Shown here one piece after another: positions 1 to 8,934 of a stretch of 60,543 nt of DNA. The position numbers and the translations under genes are program-made. The notes under the pieces are model-generated. The model did not search any database. It was given only the letters and a program-made list of their open reading frames with translations, and had not been told where the DNA came from. This DNA is from Alphaproteobacteria bacterium (GTDB lineage Bacteria; Pseudomonadota; Alphaproteobacteria; Micavibrionales; Micavibrionaceae), in NCBI GenBank assembly GCA_017999645.1, contig JAGNLJ010000013.1:1-60543 (forward strand). The letters run 5' to 3'. The first letter of the stretch is position 1, and each line of letters opens with the position of its first letter.

Positions 1-374
1 GGGCCACGGTCGTTGATGCGCACGACGAGCGAGCGGCCATTTTCAAGGTTGGTCACGCGCACGAGCGACGGCATCTGCAGCGTTCTGTGTGCGGCTGTCA
101 GTTCATTACGGTCGAAGCGTTCGCCGTTGGCGGTTTTTTTGCCATGAAAGCCGGGTCCATACCACGACGCAATGCCCGTTTCGGTAAATTCATACGTTTC
201 CTGTGGCGTATATGTTTTGCCTTCAACTTTGTAAGGATTACCGACTTTGAAATTGCCCTGTTGTTGCTGGCGCGGGAAAGTATTTTTGGCGACGTGGCTG
301 GCAAGTTCCGCCTCGGCGCATGATGCCAGCATCAGGAGGCAGGCCAGCGCGGGAAGAATTCTGAACTTTATCAT
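1..374 (-). CDS. rlpA: RlpA-like septal ring lytic transglycosylase (partial, N-terminal part)
   Basis: Only the first ~124 codons are in the window; the gene runs off the left edge. The start ATG (374-372) overlaps the TGA of the mltB-type gene upstream. The N-terminus is lipoprotein-like: positive residues (MIKFR), a hydrophobic core and a lipobox ending LASC near residue 19. From about residue 68 comes a double-psi beta-barrel start with the RlpA hallmark [17 protein letters not shown], then NDRGP at the edge. RlpA family proteins cleave peptidoglycan strands that lack stem peptides, at division septa. Loss of the C-terminus is only the window boundary; whether a SPOR domain follows cannot be seen. 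The overlap suggests cotranscription with the neighbouring murein transglycosylase. Confidence 0.88.
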   Translation of the reverse strand, partial: MIKFRILPALACLLMLASCAEAELASHVAKNTFPRQQQQGNFKVGNPYKVEGKTYTPQETYEFTETGIASWYGPGFHGKKTANGERFDRNELTAAHRTLQMPSLVRVTNLENGRSLVVRINDRG

Positions 375-1333
375 TGAGCGATCCGGTCGGCGAGCAGTCC
401 TACGGACGTTGCGAAGTAGAGGGATTTATTCCATTTCATGATAACGCGGTAGTTATCATAGACCAGAAAGGCCGGTCCATCCGGGCCGTCGGGCAGAATG
501 ATAGCGGCTTTGGTGCGCTCAGTCACGGGGATTGGCTGGCCGCTCGCGAGGAAGACGCCCATTTCTTTCCACTCGCTGACGAACCGGGAATTTTCAATGC
601 CTGTGAAGCTTTCTGGGATGCTGGTCGGCAGGGAAACTTCGCGTCCCCATTTCTGGTCGGCACGCCAGCCGCCTTCGTTCAGATACCGCGCTGAAGAAGC
701 GAATACGTCCGGCAGGCTGTTCCAGATGTCGCGCTTTCCGTCTCCATCGCCATCGGCGGAATAGCTAAGAAAACTAGACGGCATAAACTGGTTCTGACCC
801 ATCGCGCCCGCCCATGAACCTTTCATCTGGGCGAGACTGATATGGCCCTGGTCGAGAATCTTGAGCGCATTGATGAGTTCGCCTTTGAAGTAACCGCTGC
901 GGCGTCCGTCATAGGCCAGCGTGGCAAGTGCAGGGATGACGTTGAAATTCCCGGTATTCTCGCCATAGCTGGTTTCGATGCCCCACAAGGCAATGATGTA
1001 TTGCGGCGGCACACCGGATTCATTGGAGATCCGGTCGAGGAGCGCACGGTTTTTATTGTAAAGCTCTTTACCCTTTTTGACGCGGGTGGGCGTTACGACA
1101 TTCTGGCGGTATTGGTCAAAGGTGATGGTTGATTCAGGTTGCTTGCGGTCGAGGCGCAGAACTTGTTCGATAGGCCGCACGCCTGAAAGCGCCTGCTCGA
1201 CGGTCGGCACGGATATTCCCTTGTCGACCGCTTCCTGCGCAAATTCACGGAGCCAAATATCAAAATCCTCGTCCGCATGGGCAGCGGGAGAGAAAAGCAT
1301 GAGGGCGGTAACCAGGAGGGCCAGTTTTTTCAT
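371..1333 (-). CDS. mltB: Lytic murein transglycosylase, MltB family
   Basis: Lytic transglycosylase of the MltB type (GH103), which cuts peptidoglycan with formation of 1,6-anhydro ends. The chosen start gives [20 protein letters not shown], a clean signal peptide; the frame is open 16 codons further upstream (to 1381) but that extension would spoil it. The motif [15 protein letters not shown] places the catalytic Glu near residue 120, followed by the family blocks [13 protein letters not shown] and [20 protein letters not shown]. About 320 residues is normal for the family. No lipobox is seen, so it is probably a soluble periplasmic form. It is followed by rlpA with a 4-bp overlap, giving a two-gene cell-wall unit. 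Confidence 0.9.
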   Translation of the reverse strand: MKKLALLVTALMLFSPAAHADEDFDIWLREFAQEAVDKGISVPTVEQALSGVRPIEQVLRLDRKQPESTITFDQYRQNVVTPTRVKKGKELYNKNRALLDRISNESGVPPQYIIALWGIETSYGENTGNFNVIPALATLAYDGRRSGYFKGELINALKILDQGHISLAQMKGSWAGAMGQNQFMPSSFLSYSADGDGDGKRDIWNSLPDVFASSARYLNEGGWRADQKWGREVSLPTSIPESFTGIENSRFVSEWKEMGVFLASGQPIPVTERTKAAIILPDGPDGPAFLVYDNYRVIMKWNKSLYFATSVGLLADRIAQ

Positions 1334-1440
1334 GGTCGTTAGAATCGCCTTTCCGTCAATCGGGACTAGACAGACATACAAAAAAATCGCTAAGAAATGA
1401 AGCTCTTATTATAACATATACTTATAACGTCTACACATTT

Positions 1441-1530
1441 GGAAGAGTGGCAGAGCGGTTGATTGCACCGGTCTTGAAAACCGGCGGCCCTTCACGGGGC
1501 CCGTGAGTTCGAATCTCACCTCTTCCGCCA
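1441..1530 (+). tRNA. tRNA-Ser (anticodon UGA)
   Basis: The acceptor stem GGAAGAG (1441-1447) pairs with CTCTTCC before GCCA at 1527-1530. The anticodon loop CTTGAAA carries TGA. A long variable arm (GGCCCTTCACGGGGCC region) is typical of serine tRNAs. The T arm contains GTTCGAATC. CCA is encoded. A duplicate of the last part of this gene follows 89 bp downstream. Confidence 0.95.
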
Positions 1531-1593
1531 ATGGCTTGCAGTATTTGCCTTCGAACTCACGAAACTTAAAGATAGCGCGCATTCGCGCGCGGG

Positions 1594-1631
1594 GAGTTCG
1601 AATCTCACCTCTTCCGCCAATGGGTTGTAGT
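1594..1631 (+). repeat. Partial duplication of tRNA-Ser 3' end
   Basis: Positions 1594-1623 repeat 1505-1534 exactly (30 bp: T arm, acceptor 3' strand, CCA and 4 flanking bases), and the match continues with two mismatches to 1631. Just before it lies GCGCGC-ATTC-GCGCGC, which could be the variable arm of a decayed second serine tRNA. No 5' half or anticodon arm is recognisable, so it is not a functional tRNA. It could be a tRNA pseudogene or the scar of an excised element. Confidence 0.75.
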
Positions 1632-1668
1632 CTTATCTCTCCCCACATATCCCTTGCATTTATGGTAA

Positions 1669-2679
1669 TTATACGATTGCGGGAAACAGAGCCTTCGCGA
1701 CCAGCATAAAAATAGCAGCAAAGACAAAGGTCAGCGGGATTGTCAGTACCCACGCCCATATAATGTTTCCAACGATACCCCAGCGAACGGCTGAGAGGCG
1801 GCGCGTTGCCCCTACCCCGAGGATTGAAGAGGATATGACCTGAGTGGTGCTGACCGGTATGCCCCAGTGAGAGGCTCCGGCGATGATCAGCGATGCGGTT
1901 GTTTCAGCGGCAAAGCCATGAACGGGTTGCAGCTTGATCATTTTCGAGCCAAGCGTGCGGATAATGCGCCAGCCGCCTGCCATGGTGCCGAGGCCCATAG
2001 CGATCGCGCAGGTGATGATGACCCATAAGGGGACATGGAAATCCTGACCGGGGAAAGCCAGCACGAGCGCGAGAGCGATAATACCCATGGATTTCTGTGC
2101 GTCGTTGTGGCCATGACTGAGCGCCATAAAGCCTGCTGACAAAATCTGCAGCTTGCCGAAGATCCTGTTTATTTTCCCCGGGTTCATGCGGTAGACGACC
2201 CATGTCAGCAGAGCCATGAGCATGAAACCTATGAAAAGCCCCATCAACGGCGAGGCCACCATGGGAATAAGGACTTTTTTGTAAACGGCAGGCCAGATAA
2301 TGCTGTGGCCGCTCATTGTTGAGGCGAACGTCGCGCCCATAAGCGAGCCGATGATGGCGTGCGACGAACTGGTCGGCAGGCCTTTGTACCAGGTGATGAG
2401 ATTCCAGACGATAGCAGCAAGAACGGTGCACATGACAGTCTGTAATGAAATCACATTTGCATCGACCAGCCCTTTTCCGATCGTGGCCGCGACTTCCGTA
2501 CCCAGAAGTGCGCCGGCGAAGTTTAAAATTCCGCCGTACAGCACCGCCGTCGTCGGGCGCATGACGCGCGTTGAAACAACCGTCGCGATGGCGTTCGCGG
2601 CATCATGGAAGCCATTGATGAAATCGAAAATGAGTGTGAGGACCACAACCACGCAGAGAAGAATGACTGCAGTTTCCAT
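1669..2679 (-). CDS. pit: Inorganic phosphate transporter, PiT family
   Basis: Low-affinity phosphate (metal-phosphate) symporter of the inner membrane. The first PiT signature lies at residues 19-38 (DFINGFHDAANAIATVVSTR), PTSSSHAIIG near 102-111 and the second repeat GHNDAQKSMG near 190-199. Multiple hydrophobic segments agree with 10 or so TM helices; 336 residues is the length of the short bacterial/alphaproteobacterial class. It starts 4 bp after the stop of the DUF47 gene, so the two form one operon, a pairing known for Pit transporters. Confidence 0.93.
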   Translation of the reverse strand: METAVILLCVVVVLTLIFDFINGFHDAANAIATVVSTRVMRPTTAVLYGGILNFAGALLGTEVAATIGKGLVDANVISLQTVMCTVLAAIVWNLITWYKGLPTSSSHAIIGSLMGATFASTMSGHSIIWPAVYKKVLIPMVASPLMGLFIGFMLMALLTWVVYRMNPGKINRIFGKLQILSAGFMALSHGHNDAQKSMGIIALALVLAFPGQDFHVPLWVIITCAIAMGLGTMAGGWRIIRTLGSKMIKLQPVHGFAAETTASLIIAGASHWGIPVSTTQVISSSILGVGATRRLSAVRWGIVGNIIWAWVLTIPLTFVFAAIFMLVAKALFPAIV

Positions 2680-2683
2680 TTGA

Positions 2684-3331
2684 TCAGCTGTGTTTCAAAA
2701 CAATCTGCAATGCGACGGCACCCGCGTTGCGGTAGCGGTCGATGACTTTTTCAAGCATATTGTAAAGATCTTTTAGCAGGATGAGTTGCTTGATATCGTT
2801 TTCGTCGCGGAAGAGATCCGCAAACAATTCATTCAGCACCATATCGCCTTCGTTCTCCAGATCATGGAGAACGTTGACCTTGGCAACAATGCGGTCGTTG
2901 TGATGGCCTTTTGTAAGTTCATAAACCATGTCCTGCATGGCCTCGGCTTCTTGGACGATCAGTCCGGTCTGGCGGGAGAACCTGGCGCTCTTGCCGTTGA
3001 CCAGCCCGTGCATGTCGAGGCGGTCGCCGATTTTCTTGATGGTCTTGATGATTTTGTAAAGGCTGTGCGAAAAATCCTGAATGTCTTCGCGGTCATACGG
3101 TGTGATGAAAGTTGAGCAGAGTTCGCGGGTAATGTCGGAGCTTAATGTTTTGGATCTGATCCGGCTCTCGTTGATAGCAGTGAGTTCCGTTGTTCTCTGG
3201 CTTTTATCGTCGGATTTTACGAATGTATCGAGGTGGATCGCACAGAGACGGGCTTCTTCCGCCAGACCGCCCATCAGGCGGTAGAACTTGTCTTCGCGCG
3301 GCAGTAGTTTCGCGACGGCTTCTTTGAACAT
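2684..3331 (-). CDS. DUF47 (PhoU-like) Pit accessory protein
   Basis: All-helical DUF47 family protein, distantly PhoU-like, thought to modulate the partner Pit transporter. The start MFKEAVAKLLPREDKFYRLM is preferred over the ATG four codons upstream (3343) because a GAGGG ribosome-binding site sits 5 bases before it, and family members typically begin near this motif. No membrane segment or signal peptide. It is first in a two-gene operon with pit (4-bp gap), which supports a role in phosphate uptake rather than a general one. Confidence 0.85.
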   Translation of the reverse strand: MFKEAVAKLLPREDKFYRLMGGLAEEARLCAIHLDTFVKSDDKSQRTTELTAINESRIRSKTLSSDITRELCSTFITPYDREDIQDFSHSLYKIIKTIKKIGDRLDMHGLVNGKSARFSRQTGLIVQEAEAMQDMVYELTKGHHNDRIVAKVNVLHDLENEGDMVLNELFADLFRDENDIKQLILLKDLYNMLEKVIDRYRNAGAVALQIVLKHS

Positions 3332-3402
3332 CGGAACCCTCATTTTTACGCTCTTTATCTATACTGCGATGCGATACCCGTCCACTATATTTTTATGATA
3401 AA

Positions 3403-4050
3403 ATGGAAATTATGAACCGTCAGGCCTTTCTCGCGCTCGAATTCGTCCTTTTATGCATTGTCCTTCCGACGGTTATCATCGTTTTCAAGCTGGCGCCTTA
3501 TATGCTTCTTTTCCTGTGGGCGGCATGGGCGGTGTGTTGGTCGATCTACCGGCATTATCATTTTGCGGAGTTGCAGGCGCTCTGGAAATGGAAAGCAGTC
3601 ACCTGGGAGAATATGAAGCCGATCATATTAAGGTGGCTGGTCTGCAGCCTGCTTATGCTGGCTTTCACCTATTATTATGATCCGGAAAGGCTGTTTTATA
3701 TCGTTAAAGAAAGGCCGCAGCTTTTATTGTTCCTGTTGTTTTTCTATCCCATCTTTTCGGCCCTGCCCCAGGAGTTCATTTTCTGCACGTTCTTCTTCCA
3801 GCGTTACAAACCATTTTTCAAATCGAGAAAGGCACGGGTTTGGGCGAGCGCAATTGTATTTGCTTACGCGCACGTTCTGTTTATTAACCCGGTGGCGCCG
3901 GTGCTGAGTTTTATCGCGGGACTGATTTTTGCGAGTACCTTTGCCAAGACCAAATCGCTGGCGCTGGTGACGATAGAGCATTCCATGTACGGGCTGGTTT
4001 TATTTGCTGTCGGGCTTGGATGGTATTTCTGGGGCGGCGCGCTGATTTAA
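3403..4050 (+). CDS. CPBP-family intramembrane protease-like protein
   Basis: A 215-residue, strongly hydrophobic protein with about six to eight membrane segments. The C-terminal half fits the CPBP (CAAX protease/bacteriocin-processing, Abi) family: a PQEFIF block with E124, FAYAH with H157, and IEHSMYG with H193. The first motif normally reads EExxxR; here it is QE followed by an aromatic stretch and R134, so catalysis is uncertain. Alone between the divergent pit operon and the convergent mntR gene (3-bp gap). No SD is obvious; a second ATG at 3412 is an alternative start. Confidence 0.72.
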   Translation: MEIMNRQAFLALEFVLLCIVLPTVIIVFKLAPYMLLFLWAAWAVCWSIYRHYHFAELQALWKWKAVTWENMKPIILRWLVCSLLMLAFTYYYDPERLFYIVKERPQLLLFLLFFYPIFSALPQEFIFCTFFFQRYKPFFKSRKARVWASAIVFAYAHVLFINPVAPVLSFIAGLIFASTFAKTKSLALVTIEHSMYGLVLFAVGLGWYFWGGALI

Positions 4051-4053
4051 AGA

Positions 4054-4512
4054 CTACTGCTTACTCTTCTTATTAATGAATTTCTGAAAAGCGCGAAGCG
4101 TTTCCTGACTGACATGGTGCTCGACACCCTCGGCATCCATTTCGGCGGTTTTTTCACTGACGCCGAGAGATTTCAGGAATTCAAAGACGATGATGTGACG
4201 CTGCTTGCAGGCGGCGGCGAGTTGTTTGCCTTTTTCAGTCAAAAAGAGCGCGCGGTAAGGTTGCGCGTTCACGAGCCCTTCTTTCTTCAGGCGCATGATG
4301 ACCTTATTGACCGTGGCGTGCGAGATGCCAAAACGTTCGGATAAATCCACGACGCGGGCTTCCCCTTTCGCCTCGATAAGATCTGCAATAAGCTCGACAT
4401 AATCCTCGGCGGTTTCGGTCTGATGCGCCTCGCGGACGCGGGCGAACCATTGCGCCTGTTTCTTAGGATCGGCGAGATCGGCTGTTTTAACTTTTCCCAT
4501 CCTGTTCATCAT
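4054..4512 (-). CDS. mntR: Manganese-responsive transcriptional regulator MntR (DtxR family)
   Basis: DtxR/MntR-type winged-helix metalloregulator of 152 residues. A helix-turn-helix lies around residues 50-80 (VVDLSERFGISHATVNKVIMRLKKEG, shown only in part here), followed by a dimerisation/metal-binding part with E, H and D residues (MDAEGVEHH). It lacks the C-terminal SH3 domain of DtxR, as MntR does. Divergently transcribed from the Nramp transporter mntH with a 71-bp intergenic region that holds a 20-bp palindrome; this context is the best argument for Mn2+ specificity. Starts at the second or fifth codon are also possible. Confidence 0.88.
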   Translation of the reverse strand: MMNRMGKVKTADLADPKKQAQWFARVREAHQTETAEDYVELIADLIEAKGEARVVDLSERFGISHATVNKVIMRLKKEGLVNAQPYRALFLTEKGKQLAAACKQRHIIVFEFLKSLGVSEKTAEMDAEGVEHHVSQETLRAFQKFINKKSKQ

Positions 4513-4537
4513 GTGAGAATTTTACCCTCTTGTCAAA

Positions 4538-4557
4538 ATTGTTGCCATGGCTACAAT
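4538..4557. promoter_or_regulatory. Putative MntR operator palindrome
   Basis: ATTGTTGCCATGGCTACAAT is an inverted repeat that is perfect except for one symmetric T/T mismatch pair. It is centred on GCCATGGC in the mntR-mntH intergenic region and overlaps the -35 element of the mntH promoter. Position and symmetry suggest an autoregulated MntR site; the protein-DNA link is inferred. Confidence 0.6.
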
Positions 4558-4571
4558 AGGTTTTATATACT
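4543..4571 (+). promoter_or_regulatory. mntH promoter
   Basis: TTGCCA (4543-4548), a 17-bp spacer and TATACT (4566-4571) match sigma-70 spacing. The predicted start of transcription near 4578 leaves only a few bases before the first ATG (4584), so either the mRNA is nearly leaderless or translation starts at the ATG at 4596. Confidence 0.6.
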
Positions 4572-4583
4572 TAAACTATAAAC

Positions 4584-5906
4584 ATGAGCTTAATTATGCA
4601 GAATAACGCGCCCGCTGTCAGTCTTGCCGAAGTCTACAGGACCATAAAAGTGCCTGAAGGGGCTGGATTCTGGCGGAAAATGTTCGCGTTCGCCGGGCCG
4701 GGTTATCTCGTCGCGGTTGGCTATATGGATCCCGGCAACTGGGCCACCGATATCGCGGGCGGGTCGGCGTTCGGCTATACCCTCCTGTCCGTTATTTTGA
4801 TTTCAAATTTTATGGCGATCCTGTTGCAGGCTCTTAGTCTGCGCCTTGGCATTGCGACAGGCTTGGATCTGGCGCAGGCCTGCCGCCGTCAATATTCGCG
4901 CCCGGTCAGTTTTGTGTTGTGGGTTCTGTGCGAAATCGCGATCTGTGCGTGCGATCTTGCCGAGATTATCGGCACGGCGATTGCGCTCCAGCTTCTTTTC
5001 GGCATTCCGCTTATGCTCGGAATCGGGCTGACGGTGCTGGATACGTTGTTGATCCTCTTCCTGCAGTCGCGGGGGTTTCGTTATCTCGAGGCGTTTATCA
5101 TCGCCCTGCTGGTTATTATCGCCGGATGTTTTGCCGTTGAAATGGCGTTGGCGCAGCCTGAAATTGGCGCCGTGCTGGCTGGTTATATCCCGAGCACCGA
5201 GATCGTTACCAACCCGGCGATGCTTTATATCGCCATTGGTATTCTCGGTGCGACGGTGATGCCGCATAATCTTTATTTGCACTCGGCCATCGTCAAAACC
5301 CGCAACTACGGCGAGGATACGAATTCCAAGCGCGAGGCCATCAAATTTGGAACCATTGATTCAACTGTGGCGCTGATGTTCGCGCTGCTGATCAACTCGG
5401 CGATCCTGATCATGGCGGCGGCGACGTTCCACACCAACGGCATGACGGAAGTCGCCGAGATCCAGGATGCGCATAAATTGCTCACGCCCATGCTTGGCAC
5501 GGCGATGGCCAGCACGGTGTTTGCGCTGGCCCTCCTTGCTTCCGGTCAGAATTCGACCGTAACCGCTACGCTTGCGGGACAAGTTGTGATGGAAGGGTTT
5601 CTTGAGCTTCGGTTGCCCCCCTGGGCGCGGCGGCTGGTGACGCGCTCGATTGCTATCGTTCCGGCGCTTGTCGTTTGTTATTTCTACGGCACCGAAGGTA
5701 CGGCTCAATTGCTGGTCCTTTCCCAGGTCATTCTGAGTCTGCAACTGCCTTTTGCGGTCATTCCGTTGGTCAGTTTCACCAGCAATAAAAAAATGATGGG
5801 TAACTTTGCCACGCCCCGCCCGGTGGCGGTACTGGCCTGGCTGGTGGCCGGGACAATTGTCTGCCTGAATCTCAAGCTGCTTTTCGACTTTTTTACAGGG
5901 CTTTAG
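4584..5906 (+). CDS. mntH: Nramp divalent metal (Mn2+) transporter MntH
   Basis: Proton-coupled Mn2+ importer in the inner membrane, Nramp family, about 11 TM helices over 440 residues. The TM1 metal-binding motif DPGNWATD begins at residue 49 and the TM6 motif MPHNLYLHS at 226. Divergent from mntR across a shared operator, so repression under high manganese is likely. A GAG at 4586 could serve a start at 4596 (residue 5), which would better fit the predicted transcription start; the longer form is given here. Confidence 0.94.
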   Translation: MSLIMQNNAPAVSLAEVYRTIKVPEGAGFWRKMFAFAGPGYLVAVGYMDPGNWATDIAGGSAFGYTLLSVILISNFMAILLQALSLRLGIATGLDLAQACRRQYSRPVSFVLWVLCEIAICACDLAEIIGTAIALQLLFGIPLMLGIGLTVLDTLLILFLQSRGFRYLEAFIIALLVIIAGCFAVEMALAQPEIGAVLAGYIPSTEIVTNPAMLYIAIGILGATVMPHNLYLHSAIVKTRNYGEDTNSKREAIKFGTIDSTVALMFALLINSAILIMAAATFHTNGMTEVAEIQDAHKLLTPMLGTAMASTVFALALLASGQNSTVTATLAGQVVMEGFLELRLPPWARRLVTRSIAIVPALVVCYFYGTEGTAQLLVLSQVILSLQLPFAVIPLVSFTSNKKMMGNFATPRPVAVLAWLVAGTIVCLNLKLLFDFFTGL

Positions 5907-5943
5907 GGATATAAAGGCCGGGCGGACCGGAAAACCATATTTC

Positions 5944-5971
5944 TTGACAGCCTTAGGGACTCGTGTATATT
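5944..5971 (+). promoter_or_regulatory. rplU-rpmA promoter
   Basis: TTGACA (5944-5949), 16-bp spacer, TATATT (5966-5971). A strong sigma-70-type promoter about 85 bp before rplU, leaving a leader of roughly 80 nt. Confidence 0.65.
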
Positions 5972-6060
5972 CCCCATCTTCATCAGTCAGGTGCTGTATG
6001 TCAGGGGTAATAGATCCCAGCAAGCCGCTGATTTATATAGATAAAAACAGGATAATGACA

Positions 6061-6375
6061 ATGTTTGCGATCATCCGTACCGGCGGAAAACAGTACAAGG
6101 TTCAAAAAGACGACACGATCCGCGTCGAGAAGCTCGAAGGTAAAGCCGGGGATACGGTTAACCTTGGCGAAGTGCTGTTCATGAGCGATGGCAAGAGCCC
6201 GAAACTGGGTGAACCGACGATCAAGGGCGCATCTGTTACCGCACAGCTGGTCGAGCAGACCCGTGGCGACAAGATCATCGTTTTCAAAAAGAAGCGCCGT
6301 CAGAATTACCGCCGTAAAAACGGCCACCGTCAGGACATCACTGTTCTGAAAATTACCGACATCAAAGCAGCTTAA
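6061..6375 (+). CDS. rplU: 50S ribosomal protein L21
   Basis: Large-subunit protein L21. The start [14 protein letters not shown] is the conserved family N-terminus, with AGGA 8-9 bases before it; the frame is open further upstream but those codons are not conserved. The basic signature [17 protein letters not shown] lies near residues 75-91. 104 residues matches the usual 103-104. First gene of the rplU-rpmA operon, 25 bp before L27. Confidence 0.97.
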   Translation: MFAIIRTGGKQYKVQKDDTIRVEKLEGKAGDTVNLGEVLFMSDGKSPKLGEPTIKGASVTAQLVEQTRGDKIIVFKKKRRQNYRRKNGHRQDITVLKITDIKAA

Positions 6376-6400
6376 TACCAGGGACAGGCAGGAGAAAAAC

Positions 6401-6685
6401 ATGGCAACAAAAAAAGCAGGCGGCAGTTCCAAAAACGGACGCGACTCAGCGGGCCGACGCCTTGGCGTAAAACGCTACAGCGGTGAGCTCGTTCTCGCCG
6501 GTAACATCATTATCCGCCAGCGCGGCACGAAATTCGTCCCCGGCAAGAATGTCGGCATCGGCAAAGACCACACGATCTATGCCCTGCTCGATGGCCAGGT
6601 TCTGTTTTCGCAAGGCCGTAACGGTCGCCCGAAAGTGAATATCGTCCCGGCAAACGACGCGGCGATGGCACAGGCAGCTGAATAA
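6401..6685 (+). CDS. rpmA: 50S ribosomal protein L27
   Basis: L27, whose N-terminal tail reaches the peptidyl-transferase centre. Starts [16 protein letters not shown], continues with the conserved RRLGVKRY and [11 protein letters not shown] blocks; 94 residues. An AGGAG ribosome-binding site precedes the ATG. Followed by a clear intrinsic terminator that separates it from obgE, although rplU-rpmA-obgE is a common gene order. Confidence 0.97.
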   Translation: MATKKAGGSSKNGRDSAGRRLGVKRYSGELVLAGNIIIRQRGTKFVPGKNVGIGKDHTIYALLDGQVLFSQGRNGRPKVNIVPANDAAMAQAAE

Positions 6686-6709
6686 CTCTTCGGGATATAA
6701 ACGAACATA

Positions 6710-6741
6710 GGGGAAAGGCCCGGCCTTTCCCCTTTTTATTT
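6710..6741 (+). terminator. Intrinsic terminator after rpmA
   Basis: GGGGAAAGG (6710-6718) pairs with CCTTTCCCC (6724-6732) around a 5-nt loop and is followed by TTTTTATTT. It ends the ribosomal protein operon just before obgE; the last U bases lie 14 bp before the obgE ATG. Confidence 0.85.
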
Positions 6742-6743
6742 GA

Positions 6744-8911
<2,168 letters not shown>

Positions 8912-8934
8912 GTTTTCGTCGCATATGATTGCGT

